DNA of 64,000 bases from positions 8,060,001-8,124,000 of the forward strand of contig NZ_JAOBTQ010000001.1 in NCBI RefSeq assembly GCF_033366695.1, read 5' to 3'. The DNA comes from Streptomyces sp. SCL15-4. GTDB taxonomy: Bacteria > Actinomycetota > Actinomycetes > Streptomycetales > Streptomycetaceae. The position numbers and the translations under genes were made by a program. Positions 1 through 9,610 of this stretch are shown here, one piece after another (position 1 is the first letter of the stretch; each line of letters starts with the position of its first letter). The notes under the pieces are model-generated. The model was not told the DNA's origin and made no database searches. It worked only from the letters and a program-made list of their open reading frames with translations.

Positions 1-874
1 GCTCTTCCGGGGGCATGAAGTCGATCGGCCCCCAGCGGGTGTACGAGTCGGGGAACAGCTCCGGGCTCTGCTCCAGCATCGCGTTGAAGTCGTCGTGGTC
101 GAACGGGTAGTCGGTCGATACTCCGACGTGTTCGTGGCCGACGAGTTCGACGGCGTAGTCGATGTGCCGTACGAGCGCGTCGACGCCGGCGTCGTTGGGG
201 CCGAGGAAGATCCCGACACCGGTGATGCCGATGACCCCGCCCGTGGCAGCGCACGCCATGGCCTGCTCGTCGGTGATGTTGCGGGGATGGTCCCACAGCG
301 AGCGCATGCAGGAGTGGCTGTAGATCACCGGCTGTTCGGAGACCTCGCACATGTCCAGCCCCGTACGGGCGCCGCAGTGTGATCCGTCCGCCACCATGCC
401 GACGGCGTTCATCTCCCGCACCAGTGCCCGGCCATAGGCGGTGAGCCCCTCGTCGACCTCGTCCAGGCAGCCCCCGCCGGCGGCGTTGCGGTTGTTGTAG
501 CTCGGCAGCATCGTGCGGACACCGAGATCGTAGAACCGGCGCACCCGGTCCAGCCGTCCCGCGAGCGGACCGGAATCCTCCAGGTCGAACGCCACTGCCA
601 CGTTCCCTTCCCGCGCGGCGGCCTCGATGTCGTCGAGTCTCCCGGCCGGCCGCAAGCGGTGATCGGCGGCGATCCGCTCCCGCCAGCTCGTGATCAGGCC
701 GGTGACGTCGTCGGCGCTGTGCGGAACGTAACCCGCGTTCACCGACACGAAGCTGCCTCCCGGCCTGCGGTAGCGGGCCAGCTCGCCGACGTCCGCGTGC
801 CGCCGCAACGGCAGGCAGCAATGCTGCTCCCACAGCAGGGACGGGCCGCGCGGTCCTGATCCTTCTTCCGTCAT
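1..874 (-). CDS. Membrane dipeptidase (peptidase M19), 3' end cut by window edge
   Basis: Reading from the ATG at 874 gives 291 residues of an M19 (renal dipeptidase) zinc peptidase before the window ends; the C-terminus is missing. Family landmarks are visible: an N-terminal QHCCLPL segment where the family has the HxD metal pair, FDLED (bridging glutamate), ADGSHCG (metal histidine) and YSHSC (second histidine). These enzymes hydrolyse dipeptides or related amide and lactone substrates using two zinc ions. The Asp of HxD is Cys here, so activity may differ from the classic dipeptidase. No signal peptide is seen, which suggests a cytoplasmic enzyme. The next gene is divergent, so there is no operon clue to the substrate. 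Confidence 0.88.
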   Translation of the reverse strand, partial: MTEEGSGPRGPSLLWEQHCCLPLRRHADVGELARYRRPGGSFVSVNAGYVPHSADDVTGLITSWRERIAADHRLRPAGRLDDIEAAAREGNVAVAFDLEDSGPLAGRLDRVRRFYDLGVRTMLPSYNNRNAAGGGCLDEVDEGLTAYGRALVREMNAVGMVADGSHCGARTGLDMCEVSEQPVIYSHSCMRSLWDHPRNITDEQAMACAATGGVIGITGVGIFLGPNDAGVDALVRHIDYAVELVGHEHVGVSTDYPFDHDDFNAMLEQSPELFPDSYTRWGPIDFMPPEE

Positions 875-1107
875 GGGGAGAGCGTGCCCAGGCGCCGCCG
901 TGCCCAGGCCGCGAGGAGGGGGCGCGTACGACCTCACGCCTGGAACTTCATGATCCTTGACGAGGAGACCGGCCACACCGCGCGGAGGGTTCGGCGGTCA
1001 CCGGACCCCGCTCCCGGAACACCGGTGGATTCGCCGATGGCAGCCCGCCACGGTTCACCGAGACTGCGGTCTCAACCCATTGGTCCACGCATTCACGGAG
1101 GCAACCC

Positions 1108-2640
1108 GTGCGCATGCTTGCTCGGTTATCCCGGCGGTCCGTCACCGCCGCCGCGCTGGGGGCGCTGCTCTGCGGCGGCCTCCTCGGCACTCCGCTGACG
1201 GCCCCGGCCGCGGCCTCGCCCGCCGCGGTCGCGAGCCCCGCGGTCACCGTTCCGCCCGACGGCACCCACGGCTTCCCGTTCCTCGCCGCGGCGGAGGACC
1301 TCGGCTCGTTCGGCTACACCGAGAGCGAGTACTTCATCTCGGGCACCGCCACGTCGTACGCCAAGTCCGGCCTGTGGACCTCGGACGGCCGGTGGAACGT
1401 CCGCGCGTCCGGCACCGCCGCGTACAAGAGCCGCCTGCTGGTGCGCCGCCCCGCCGACCCGGCCCAGTTCAACGGCACGGTGGTCGTGGAGTGGCTCAAC
1501 GTCAGCGGCCAGCTCGACCTCTCCCCGGACTACTGGTTCGAGCGGGACGAGCTGCTGCGCCAGGGCTACGCCTGGGTCGGCGTCTCGGCGCAGGCCGTCG
1601 GGGTCAACGGCGGGCTGGGCGAGATCAAGGGCCTGAAGGGCTGGGACCCGGCGCGGTACGGCAGTCTGGTCCATCCCGGCGACGCCTTCGCCTACGACAT
1701 CTTCTCCCAGGCGGGCCAGGCGCTGCGCACCCCGAACGGGGCCGACCCGCTCGGCGGGCTCCAGGTCCGTACGCTGCTCGCCGACGGCGAGTCGCAGTCG
1801 GCGGGCTTCATGACGACGTACGTCAACGCCGTCCAGCCGGTGTCCGGGGTCTACGACGGCTTCATGGTGCACAGCAACAGCGCGATCGCCTCGCCGATCA
1901 GCGGCGTGCTCGCCGACACCCTGCTGATGCCGAACCCGTCCCGGATCAGGACCGACCTGTCGGTGCCGACGTTCGTCGTCCTCACCGAGACCGACGTGCC
2001 GGGCGCCGCGATCGCCCGGCAGCCGGACACCGACAGCGTCGTGCACTGGGAACTGGCCGGCACCGCGCACGGTGACCAGTGGGCCTTCGACCTCGGCAAC
2101 CCGACCGTGCAGAAGTCGGCGGGCTCCGCCGCGCCGTCGGCCGACTGCGCCGCCGGTTCGGCCCCCTTCAACGACGGACCCGGCCACTGGGCGATGAACG
2201 CGGCGCTGCGTCACCTGGCCGACTGGGCGCGCGGCGGCGCGCGGCCGCCGAGCGGTCAGCCGCTGAGCACCGTCCTGCGTGACCCGGCCACCGGCCTGGC
2301 CACCGGCGGTGTCCGTCTGCCGGACGTCACGGTGCCCACCCGTACGCTCACCGGTCTGCGCGACACCACCGGCAGCGGTGTCTTCTGCGGCCTGTACGGC
2401 GCCCGTGACCCGTGGAACGGCGGCGCCGACGCCTGGGACCGGCACGACGACGGCGACCCGTCCGACCCGTCCTTCCCGGTCACCGCGGAACCGGTGCTCA
2501 GCCGGCTCTACCCCACCCACGCCGACTACGTGACCAAGGTGCGCGCGGCCGCGCGGACGTCCGTCGCCGCCGGCTACCTGCTGCCGGAGGACGCGACGGC
2601 CGTCATCGCCGCCGCGCAGGACTCGGGCATCGGCGGCTGA
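1108..2640 (+). CDS. Secreted alpha/beta hydrolase-domain protein (Abhydrolase_10-like)
   Basis: A 510-residue protein starting at GTG 1108, 7 bases after GGAGG. Residues 1-40 form a twin-arginine-like or Sec signal (arginine-rich start, then an Ala/Leu core and an Ala-rich cleavage region). The rest resembles the large alpha/beta hydrolase-domain family of secreted actinobacterial proteins of about 500 residues. VVEWLNV lies in the first third, GESQSAG (probable nucleophilic Ser) near residue 232 and GTAHGDQW (probable catalytic His) further on. It probably cleaves an ester or amide outside the cell. The substrate is unknown, and the neighbours on both sides are unrelated. Confidence 0.8.
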   Translation: MRMLARLSRRSVTAAALGALLCGGLLGTPLTAPAAASPAAVASPAVTVPPDGTHGFPFLAAAEDLGSFGYTESEYFISGTATSYAKSGLWTSDGRWNVRASGTAAYKSRLLVRRPADPAQFNGTVVVEWLNVSGQLDLSPDYWFERDELLRQGYAWVGVSAQAVGVNGGLGEIKGLKGWDPARYGSLVHPGDAFAYDIFSQAGQALRTPNGADPLGGLQVRTLLADGESQSAGFMTTYVNAVQPVSGVYDGFMVHSNSAIASPISGVLADTLLMPNPSRIRTDLSVPTFVVLTETDVPGAAIARQPDTDSVVHWELAGTAHGDQWAFDLGNPTVQKSAGSAAPSADCAAGSAPFNDGPGHWAMNAALRHLADWARGGARPPSGQPLSTVLRDPATGLATGGVRLPDVTVPTRTLTGLRDTTGSGVFCGLYGARDPWNGGADAWDRHDDGDPSDPSFPVTAEPVLSRLYPTHADYVTKVRAAARTSVAAGYLLPEDATAVIAAAQDSGIGG

Positions 2641-2836
2641 TCCGCCGGCCGGCGCCGCCTGCGCACCGGGCGTCCCGGGCAGACCGTGGCGAGACAGCGC
2701 GGGCAGCGAGGTCCGGCCGGTCGGCGTCTTGCCGGCCGGACCTTCGGCGCGCCGCCGGACACGCGGTCCCCGGCGCGGCACCGCGCCCCTCCCCGGAAGA
2801 GCGGGGCGGGGCGCGGCAAGGGAGACGGACGGCGGA

Positions 2837-3781
2837 TCAGCGGTATGCGCGCATCGCGCACACCGAGTGATCTTCGCGCGCATCCTGCTCCAGCGCCTCG
2901 GCGAGTTCCCGTGGCCGGGCGGCGAACGGGCTGTGACTGCCGGGCAGGGTACGGACGGTGAACGGCTTCTCCGGCATGGCCCGGTCGGCCTCCGTGATCA
3001 TCAGGTCCTGTACGGCCGCCGGCAGCGCCCGGTCGTCGGCGCAGCGCAGGAACGTCCGCGGGATGCGGCCCCACCGCGCCGGGGTCAGGGCGACCGGGGC
3101 CGTCACGACGGCCAGCGGCAGGTCGGGACTGAGGGCGGAGCGCCAGCGGTCGAACCGGTCGGCGGGTGTGTCGTGGTAGTGGGTCTGCCGCAGCTCCTCG
3201 ACGTACGCGGGATCGGGCGAGAGAGGGTCGATCCGTACGGCGCCCAGCGCCTCGGGATCGCCGAGCGTGAGGCCGTGTCCCCGCGCGGTGGCGTTCTCGG
3301 GAGCGCCGAGGTAGTCGGAGAACCAGGACCGGCCGGCGGGGACGAACGCGGAGAGGTACACGATGCGGTCGACCAGCTCGGGCGCGCGCTCGGCGGCCAG
3401 CGACGCGGGGCCGCCGCCCGCGCTGTGGGCGACGAGCACGACACGGCCGTAGCGGCGGACCCGGCGCAGTGCGTCCAGGACGGCCTCGGCGCAGTCGTCC
3501 ATCGTCACGTCGGCGAGCCGTGATCTCTCGGTCGGCAGTCCGGGCCGGCCGGGCAGCAGGTATCCGCTGGGCAGGGGCGCGTCGAAGCCGTGCCCGGGCA
3601 GGTCGACGGCGACGCCGACGGTGCCGAGACCGGTGAGTGCCCGCTGCGTCGCCGCCCACTGCCACGAGCCGTGCCAGGCACCGTGGACGAGGACGAAGAC
3701 GGTGTCGTTCGGGTCGGGGCGCACAGCGGTGTGCGGGTCGTCGTACGGGCCGTTGCCCGCGAAGGGGGTCATGGCTTCCAT
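2837..3781 (-). CDS. Alpha/beta fold hydrolase
   Basis: A 314-residue cytoplasmic alpha/beta hydrolase with the oxyanion-hole motif VLVHGAWHGSW near residue 30, the nucleophile elbow VAHSAGG (Ser) about 110 residues later, and a C-terminal GSHSPF with the catalytic His. This pattern fits the salicylate-esterase/EstC-like group of small hydrolases. It is transcribed away from a LysR gene 100 bases off, the usual layout of a LysR activator and its target. Two ATGs lie in frame, at 3781 and 3772; the first is used here. The substrate is not evident. Confidence 0.85.
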   Translation of the reverse strand: MEAMTPFAGNGPYDDPHTAVRPDPNDTVFVLVHGAWHGSWQWAATQRALTGLGTVGVAVDLPGHGFDAPLPSGYLLPGRPGLPTERSRLADVTMDDCAEAVLDALRRVRRYGRVVLVAHSAGGGPASLAAERAPELVDRIVYLSAFVPAGRSWFSDYLGAPENATARGHGLTLGDPEALGAVRIDPLSPDPAYVEELRQTHYHDTPADRFDRWRSALSPDLPLAVVTAPVALTPARWGRIPRTFLRCADDRALPAAVQDLMITEADRAMPEKPFTVRTLPGSHSPFAARPRELAEALEQDAREDHSVCAMRAYR

Positions 3782-3835
3782 CCCAGCCCCGGACGGCGGC
3801 GTCATCCAGTGGGATATATGGCAGGGTGAGCGGCG

Positions 3836-3863
3836 ATACCTCGTATGTATGGAGAGGCATACG
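3836..3863. promoter_or_regulatory. Candidate LysR operator in the divergent promoter
   Basis: The 100-base gap between the hydrolase and LysR genes contains ATAC-CTC-GTAT (3836-3846), overlapping GTATG...CATAC (3843-3863). Nested dyads with a T-N11-A spacing are what LysR-type regulators bind. The position between the two starts suits autoregulation plus control of the hydrolase. Confidence 0.5.
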
Positions 3864-3883
3864 GGGAGTGCCGTGCGAGGGGG

Positions 3884-4816
3884 ATGGTGGTCATAGAGGC
3901 GCGTCATCTGCGGTACGCGCTCGCCCTCGCCGAGCACGGGCACTTCGGCCGGGCGGCCCGCGCGCTGGGCATCGCGCAGCCCCCGCTGTCCAAACAGATC
4001 GCCGACCTGGAACGCGAGACCGGGGCCCGGCTGTTCGACCGTACGCGCCAAGGCGTGTTCCCGACCGCCGCGGGCGAGGCGTTCCTCGCCCGGGCGCGGA
4101 GCGCGCTGAAGGAGATGGCGGCGGCCACGGTCGACGCCGGACGCGCGGCGCGCGGCGAGACGGGCCGGCTGCGCCTGGGGTTCATCGCCTCCGCGCTGCT
4201 CGACCCGCTGCCGGACGTCCTGGGCCGGTTCGGCCGCGAACGGCCCGACGTGCGGCTGGAGTTGCACGAGATGGCGTCCAGCCGCAGCACCGCCGCCCTC
4301 GTCGCCGGGGAGCTGGACGTCGCCGTCACCCTGGGACCGCCCCGGGGCGCCGGGGCCGAGCACCTGGTGTCCGCCCCGGTCGGGCACGACCACCTGATCG
4401 CCGTCGTCGGCAGCGCGCACCCCTACGCGGGCCAGGCATCGGTGAGTGTGGAGCAGTTGCGGCGTCAGCCGCTGATCGTGGCCGCCGGGGAGGACGAGCC
4501 CGCGGTCACCGCCACGCTGCGCGCCCTGCTCGGCGAGGACACCGCCGCGCTGGACGGCGCGACCGTGGCCCGGGACGTGCACACGATCATCGGCCTGGCC
4601 GCCTGCGGAATCGGCGTGGGCCTCGGCCCCTCCCGCATGCTGTCGGCTTCCCGCCCGGGCATCCGCTTCTGCGAGGTGACCCCGCGCACGGCACTGCCCG
4701 ACCTGGTCCTGTCCTTCGCCGACCGCGACCCCTCACCGGTCCTGGGCGCCTTCCTCGCCACGGTCCGCAGGAACTGCCCCGGCGTCGACGCGGTGCTCGA
4801 CCGGCGGACGGGGTGA
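3884..4816 (+). CDS. LysR-family transcriptional regulator
   Basis: A 310-residue LysR regulator. The N-terminal winged helix-turn-helix is clear (LGIAQPPLSKQIADLE around residues 25-40), followed by a linker helix and a periplasmic-binding-protein-like effector domain. The start chosen is ATG 3884 after a GAGGGG ribosome site; the open frame continues upstream to 3845, but that extra stretch is not family-like. It probably senses a small metabolite and controls the divergent alpha/beta hydrolase. The effector cannot be told from sequence. Confidence 0.9.
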   Translation: MVVIEARHLRYALALAEHGHFGRAARALGIAQPPLSKQIADLERETGARLFDRTRQGVFPTAAGEAFLARARSALKEMAAATVDAGRAARGETGRLRLGFIASALLDPLPDVLGRFGRERPDVRLELHEMASSRSTAALVAGELDVAVTLGPPRGAGAEHLVSAPVGHDHLIAVVGSAHPYAGQASVSVEQLRRQPLIVAAGEDEPAVTATLRALLGEDTAALDGATVARDVHTIIGLAACGIGVGLGPSRMLSASRPGIRFCEVTPRTALPDLVLSFADRDPSPVLGAFLATVRRNCPGVDAVLDRRTG

Positions 4817-5074
4817 GCGGGGAGGCCCGGCACTGTGGAGGAACCCCGTGCGGTACTCGTGCTCGCACGGCCGACCGACGACGCTCCGCGTGAACCGGCA
4901 CTCGACCGAACCGGGCTTCACAGCGGCTTCCAGCGGTGACGTGCGCGTCGGCGGACCGCGGTGAACCCGCCCGCCTCGCGCGGAAAGGGCGTTGTCAGTG
5001 GGTCCCGCTAACTTGATCCATGTCCCGCCGATCCGGCGTTGGGACTTCCCTTGTGCTGCGAAGGAGATGGTGCG

Positions 5075-7003
5075 TTGTCCGACTTCGAGAGGTCGAGCAC
5101 GGCGCGGGTGATCCCGCCCGCCCGGCCGCGCAAGCTCGCCAAGGTGCCGTTCGTGGAACTGGCCGACGGACGCCTCCAGGGCGTCGTCTCCAGCGGCTCG
5201 GCCATCGAGCGGGTCTACGTCTCCTCGGTCGCCGCCGGGACGTACGCCTACGCGTGCAGCACCAACAACAACCGCCCCTGCGGCGGCGCCCGCGGCGGCT
5301 TCTGCAACCACATCGGCGCCCTGATCGGCGAAGCGGTGGTGCAGTACGGCGCCGAACGCGTCGCCCGCTATCTGCGGGTCGACCTCGGCGACGGCGAGGC
5401 GGGCGCGCAGACGATCAACGCCACCATGAGCGCGACCCGCCCCTCCCCGGCGGACAGCAAGGCCGCCGCATCCGTCTTCAGCCGGTTCCTGCGCCACCTG
5501 ACCTACCTGGAACTCGCCCCCACCACAGCGCCGTTGCCGGAGATGCAGTGGTTCCCGACCACGCGAGCGGAGGCCACACGGGTGCCCGCGCAGGAGGCCG
5601 GCGCGGACGAGGAGGAACACCTCGACGGGCTCACCGGACCCGTCGACGGGCTCAAGGAGGCGCTGGCCGCCGTCGACGCCTTCGACCACACCCTGACCGG
5701 CGGCCTGCTGCGCCCGCGCCCCGCCCAGGCGGAAGGCCTGATCGCGCTCGCCGACGCGGTCGCCGCGAGCCCGCTCGCCGCCCGGGTCGCCGAGGCCGCC
5801 GAGAAGGCGGCGGCCGGTGCCGCGAGCGAGGACCACTTCGTCGCCCTCGCCGCCGCCCGCACCGCCCTGCTCGGCTCGGCGCACGACGCGCTCACCGCCC
5901 GCGCGGACGAGGTCACCGGCCGCACCCGCGAGGAGCCGACCGCCCCGGCCGCCGCCGGACGGCAGGCGCCGAACCTGCTCGCCGCCGCCCGCTCCTGGCT
6001 GTGCGACCTGGCCCGCACCGGCTGGCAGGGCATCGACCACGACCTCGTCTCCGGCGCCGCGCAGGTCGTGTCCGCGATGCTCCCGGACCCGGAACTGCGC
6101 CGGCTTGCGGCCCTCCTCGACGGTTTCGCCGCCGAACTCGCCGCGTCCTGCCCCGGCGCCGCCCTGGAACGGATACCGGTGCGCCGGTGGGCCGACCTGT
6201 GGGCACGCGGCATGCTGCTGACGCTCCCCGGCGCCGCCGCCGCGCCCGCCGCGGACACCGCCACCGGCCGGCTGCTGCCCCTCGGCGTCGACCTCCAGGA
6301 ACACGCCACCGCCGCACAGGCCCAGGTGCACGCCGTGTTCGAACCCGCCGACGGCACCGCGCCCCGGCTGGTCCGGGCGAGTGTGTCCGTGCCCAAACCC
6401 GACACCGTCCTCGGCGCCGGCGTCTGGCAGCTGCTGCGCCCGCACATGACGCTGCTGGCCGCCGCCGGCGAGGGCCGCTCCATGGACCTCACCGGCATGC
6501 CCGTCACCGCCGAGGGCGACCTGGTCTGGCAGGACGAACACGCCCGCCCGGGAGAGCCCGCCGACCCCTTCGCCACCGCACGCGTCGCCCTGCCCACCGC
6601 CACCACGGCGCCGGCCGCCCCCCTGGACCGGCACCCGGCGCACCTCGCCCAGCCCGTGTTCCTGGAGGGCTACGGCATCGAGCAGGACGGCGACACGGTG
6701 ACCTTCACCCTCCCCGGGCACCGCCTGGCCGTCGACACCGACCGCATCCCCGCCGCCGGCCCGCTCACCCCGCAGGCCGTCACCGCCTCCAGCTCCTGCA
6801 TCGGGCTGCTCCGCTGGGACGCCGGGCGGTTCCGTCTCCAGCCGCTCGCCGTGGAGACCACCGTGCGCAGGAAACCGGCCGCCGTGCACGCCGGTGCCTG
6901 GGCCGGAGGCACCACCGACAAGGCCGGAGTCAAGGCCGAGAAGGCCGCCACCGACGCGGTGGCCGTACTGCGCGAACGCGCCGGAAGGCTGCTGCGGAAA
7001 TGA
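5075..7003 (+). CDS. SWIM-type zinc finger protein (first gene of SWIM-VWA-MoxR-DUF5682 cassette)
   Basis: About 642 residues. The preferred start is TTG 5075, 6 bases after AAGGAGAT; an ATG at 5039 in the same frame lacks a good ribosome site. Near the N-terminus lies a zinc-ligand cluster with C61, C69 and a closing CNH (C77, H79), a SWIM-like arrangement. The rest is long, Ala-rich and helical, with a proline-rich hinge near residue 290. SWIM fingers mediate protein or nucleic-acid contacts. Its stop overlaps the VWA start (ATGA), so the two are translationally coupled. Probably a specificity or adaptor subunit of the cassette; the molecular role is unknown. Confidence 0.82.
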   Translation: MSDFERSSTARVIPPARPRKLAKVPFVELADGRLQGVVSSGSAIERVYVSSVAAGTYAYACSTNNNRPCGGARGGFCNHIGALIGEAVVQYGAERVARYLRVDLGDGEAGAQTINATMSATRPSPADSKAAASVFSRFLRHLTYLELAPTTAPLPEMQWFPTTRAEATRVPAQEAGADEEEHLDGLTGPVDGLKEALAAVDAFDHTLTGGLLRPRPAQAEGLIALADAVAASPLAARVAEAAEKAAAGAASEDHFVALAAARTALLGSAHDALTARADEVTGRTREEPTAPAAAGRQAPNLLAAARSWLCDLARTGWQGIDHDLVSGAAQVVSAMLPDPELRRLAALLDGFAAELAASCPGAALERIPVRRWADLWARGMLLTLPGAAAAPAADTATGRLLPLGVDLQEHATAAQAQVHAVFEPADGTAPRLVRASVSVPKPDTVLGAGVWQLLRPHMTLLAAAGEGRSMDLTGMPVTAEGDLVWQDEHARPGEPADPFATARVALPTATTAPAAPLDRHPAHLAQPVFLEGYGIEQDGDTVTFTLPGHRLAVDTDRIPAAGPLTPQAVTASSSCIGLLRWDAGRFRLQPLAVETTVRRKPAAVHAGAWAGGTTDKAGVKAEKAATDAVAVLRERAGRLLRK

Positions 7004-8430
7004 CCGACCACACCACGAAGGAGCCCACCCTGCCCAGCGCCGACGAGAACCGCCGGCAGGTCCTGTACTGGCGGCTGCTCGCCCGCCTCTTCGACCACGA
7101 GGAACAGGCCACCCTGGAGTCCGCCTCCCTCGCCGTCGTGGAGGACATCGGACTGCCGCCCGCGCTGCTGGACCCGCAGGCCTCCATCGACGCCCTAGTG
7201 CAGCGCCATCCCGAACTGGCCGAGGAGTTCGACGCCCTGATGGTGCCCGAGACCGGCGAGGAGGGCCGCGACCGGGCCGCCGAGGTGCGCCGCGCCGCCC
7301 TCGCCGCCAAGGTGCTGCTCAACGTCTTCGCCACCGGCACCGGAACCGTCACCGCCGGGCAGCTCGCCCGCTGGCAGTCCGACGCCGGATGGCTGGAGCG
7401 GGCGTTCGGCTGCAAGCCCGGCGAACTGCGCGGCGGCCGGGGCCCGGGACACGGCACGGGAAGCGGCGGGACGGGCGGGGGAGTGAGCCCGACCGGCACC
7501 GGAGGCGGCGGCCGCATGCCCGACCTCGGCAGGCTCGTCCCGGAGATCGGCCCCGAACTCGGCGCCCTCGAAGCCGACCTGGTCAAGCGGATGCACCTGC
7601 GCGAAGTCCTCGCCGACCCCGCGCTCGCCGCACAGCTCACCCCGAGCATGTCGCTCATCGAGCAGCTGCTGCGCGACAAGAACAACCTCTCCGGCGTCGC
7701 CCTCGCCAACGCCAAGGCGCTGATCCGCCGCTTCGTCGACGAGGTCGGCGACGTCCTGCGCACCCAGGTCGAGAAGGCCTCCGCCGGAGACCTGGACCGG
7801 TCGACCCCGCCCAAGCGGGTCTTCCGCAACCTCGATCTCGACCGCACGATCTGGAAGAACCTCACCAACTGGGACCCCGAGGAGGAGCGGCTCTACGTCG
7901 ACCGCCTCTACTACCGGCACACCGTCCGCAGGACGACACCCCAGCGCCTGATCGTGGTCGTCGACCAGTCGGGCTCGATGGTCGACTCGATGGTCAACTG
8001 CACCATTCTGGCGTCCATCTTCGCCGGACTGCCCAAGGTCGACGTCCACCTGATCGCCTACGACACCCAGGCGCTCGACCTCACCCCCTGGGTGAGCGAC
8101 CCCTTCGAGACCCTGCTGCGCACCAACCTCGGCGGCGGCACCGACGGCACGGTCGCCATGGCCCTGGCCCAGCCCAAGATCGCCGAACCGCGCAACACCG
8201 TCGTGGTGTGGATCTCCGACTTCTACGAATGGCGGTCCGAGCCGCTGTTCGAGAGCATGGCGGCCATCCACCGCTCCGGGGCCAAGTTCATTCCCGTCGG
8301 CTCGGTGACCAGTTCCGGCCGCGGCAGCGTCAACCCGTGGTTCCGGGAGCGTTTCAAGGACCTCGGCACGCCGGTGATCTCCGGTCACATCCGCAAGCTC
8401 GTCCACGAGCTGAAGACGTTCCTCACCTGA
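7000..8430 (+). CDS. VWA-domain protein (MIDAS), partner of MoxR ATPase
   Basis: 476 residues starting at ATG 7000, overlapping the previous stop by ATGA. The N-terminal 150 residues are helical, followed by a Gly-rich linker near 145-170. The C-terminal half carries a von Willebrand A domain with an intact metal-ion-dependent adhesion site: DQSGS at 322-326 and GGGTDG with Thr about 381. VWA proteins of this kind act with MoxR-type AAA+ ATPases, as in the RavA-ViaA and CbbQ-CbbO chaperone systems. The adjacent gene is such an ATPase. It probably recruits a client protein for ATP-driven remodelling. Confidence 0.9.
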   Translation: MTDHTTKEPTLPSADENRRQVLYWRLLARLFDHEEQATLESASLAVVEDIGLPPALLDPQASIDALVQRHPELAEEFDALMVPETGEEGRDRAAEVRRAALAAKVLLNVFATGTGTVTAGQLARWQSDAGWLERAFGCKPGELRGGRGPGHGTGSGGTGGGVSPTGTGGGGRMPDLGRLVPEIGPELGALEADLVKRMHLREVLADPALAAQLTPSMSLIEQLLRDKNNLSGVALANAKALIRRFVDEVGDVLRTQVEKASAGDLDRSTPPKRVFRNLDLDRTIWKNLTNWDPEEERLYVDRLYYRHTVRRTTPQRLIVVVDQSGSMVDSMVNCTILASIFAGLPKVDVHLIAYDTQALDLTPWVSDPFETLLRTNLGGGTDGTVAMALAQPKIAEPRNTVVVWISDFYEWRSEPLFESMAAIHRSGAKFIPVGSVTSSGRGSVNPWFRERFKDLGTPVISGHIRKLVHELKTFLT

Positions 8431-8480
8431 GCCGTCCCGCACCGGCTTCTCTTCCCTCCTCTCACCGAAAGGCCATGCAC

Positions 8481-9593
8481 ATGTCCGACCTGCTGCGCGC
8501 CCCCGCCGAGATCAAGTACGCCGAGGAACTGGACTGGCTGGAGTCCGTCGACGACAACCCCAAGCCCTACTCCTGGCGGCTGTCCCCCAAGATGATCCGG
8601 CTGTTCATCCTGGGCTCCGAGCGGGCCGACGGCCTCGACCGCGAGGTCTCCCAGAAGTGGTTCGGCGACCGCAGCATCGTGGAGCGGGCCATCGTCACCC
8701 TCGCCTCCGACCGCGGCCTGCTGCTGATCGGCGACCCCGGCACCGGCAAGAGCTGGCTCGCCGAACTGCTGGCCGCCGCCGTCTGCCGCAACTCCACACT
8801 CGTGGTGCAGGGCACGGCCGGCACCACCGAGGACCACATCAAGTACTCGTGGAACGTGTCCATGGTCATCGCCAAGGGCCAGTCGCGGGAGTCCATGATC
8901 CCCTCGCCGATCATGACCGCGATGGAGAACGGCGTCATCGGCCGCTTCGAGGAGCTGACCCGCTCCACCAGCGACGTGCAGGACGCACTGATCTCCATCC
9001 TCTCCGAGAAGTACATCTCGGTCCCCGAACTCGACAGCGACAACATCGTCTTCGCCAAGCCCGGCTTCTCCGTCATCGCCACCGCCAACAGCCGCGACCG
9101 GGGCGTCAACGACCTGTCCTCCGCGCTCAAGCGCCGCTTCAACTTCGTCCGCATACCGGTGGTCACCAACAAGAAGAGCGAGGCGGAGATCGTCCGCTTC
9201 CGCACCGAGGAACTGCTGCGCCGCCACCAGATCGAACTGGACGTGCCGCCCACCCTGCTCGACGTGCTGCTCCAGAGCTTCTCCGACCTGCGCGCCTCGG
9301 CCGCCGCGGCCGGCAGCGACGACGAGAAGCTGGAGTCCGCGCTCTCCACCGCCGAGCAGATCGGCGTCCTGGAGGACGCGGTCCTGCACGGCAACTTCTT
9401 CGGCGAGCGCGCGCTGACCGCCCGTACCCTCGCCTCCTCGCTGGTCGGCTCCCTCGTCCGGCGCGAACCGGAGGACCTGGCCATCCTCAACAAGTACCTG
9501 CACGGCGTCGTCGAGCCGCGCAGCAAGGAGGAGGGCGGTTCCTGGGCGGAGTTCCTCGAAGGCGGCCGCGACGCGATCGCCACCCTGTCGTGA
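8481..9593 (+). CDS. MoxR-type AAA+ ATPase
   Basis: A 370-residue AAA+ ATPase. Walker A is GDPGTGKS (84-91). The Walker B region reads GRFEEL, with the acidic pair kept as EE, sensor 1 is ATAN, and an arginine-finger-like LKRRF follows. ATG 8481 is preferred over ATG 8475 because GAAAGG sits 8 bases upstream of it. MoxR ATPases form hexameric rings that remodel or activate partner proteins together with a VWA subunit, here the preceding gene. Its stop overlaps a GTG that could start the next gene, consistent with one operon. Confidence 0.9.
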   Translation: MSDLLRAPAEIKYAEELDWLESVDDNPKPYSWRLSPKMIRLFILGSERADGLDREVSQKWFGDRSIVERAIVTLASDRGLLLIGDPGTGKSWLAELLAAAVCRNSTLVVQGTAGTTEDHIKYSWNVSMVIAKGQSRESMIPSPIMTAMENGVIGRFEELTRSTSDVQDALISILSEKYISVPELDSDNIVFAKPGFSVIATANSRDRGVNDLSSALKRRFNFVRIPVVTNKKSEAEIVRFRTEELLRRHQIELDVPPTLLDVLLQSFSDLRASAAAAGSDDEKLESALSTAEQIGVLEDAVLHGNFFGERALTARTLASSLVGSLVRREPEDLAILNKYLHGVVEPRSKEEGGSWAEFLEGGRDAIATLS

Positions 9594-9610
9594 CCGCCCG
9601 GAACAGCACC

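Noticed and set aside
4733..6889. Long open minus-strand frame (over 700 codons) opposite the SWIM gene
   Set aside because: It is antisense to a well-supported gene, is extremely Gly/Arg/Val-rich, and reflects the G/C-biased third positions of the plus-strand gene. No domain is recognisable.
5020..8430. One continuous plus-strand frame through the SWIM region into the VWA gene, as if a fusion of over 1100 residues
   Set aside because: The upstream part is out of frame with the SWIM coding sequence and Arg/Pro-rich. The VWA gene has its own ATG in an ATGA overlap at 7000.
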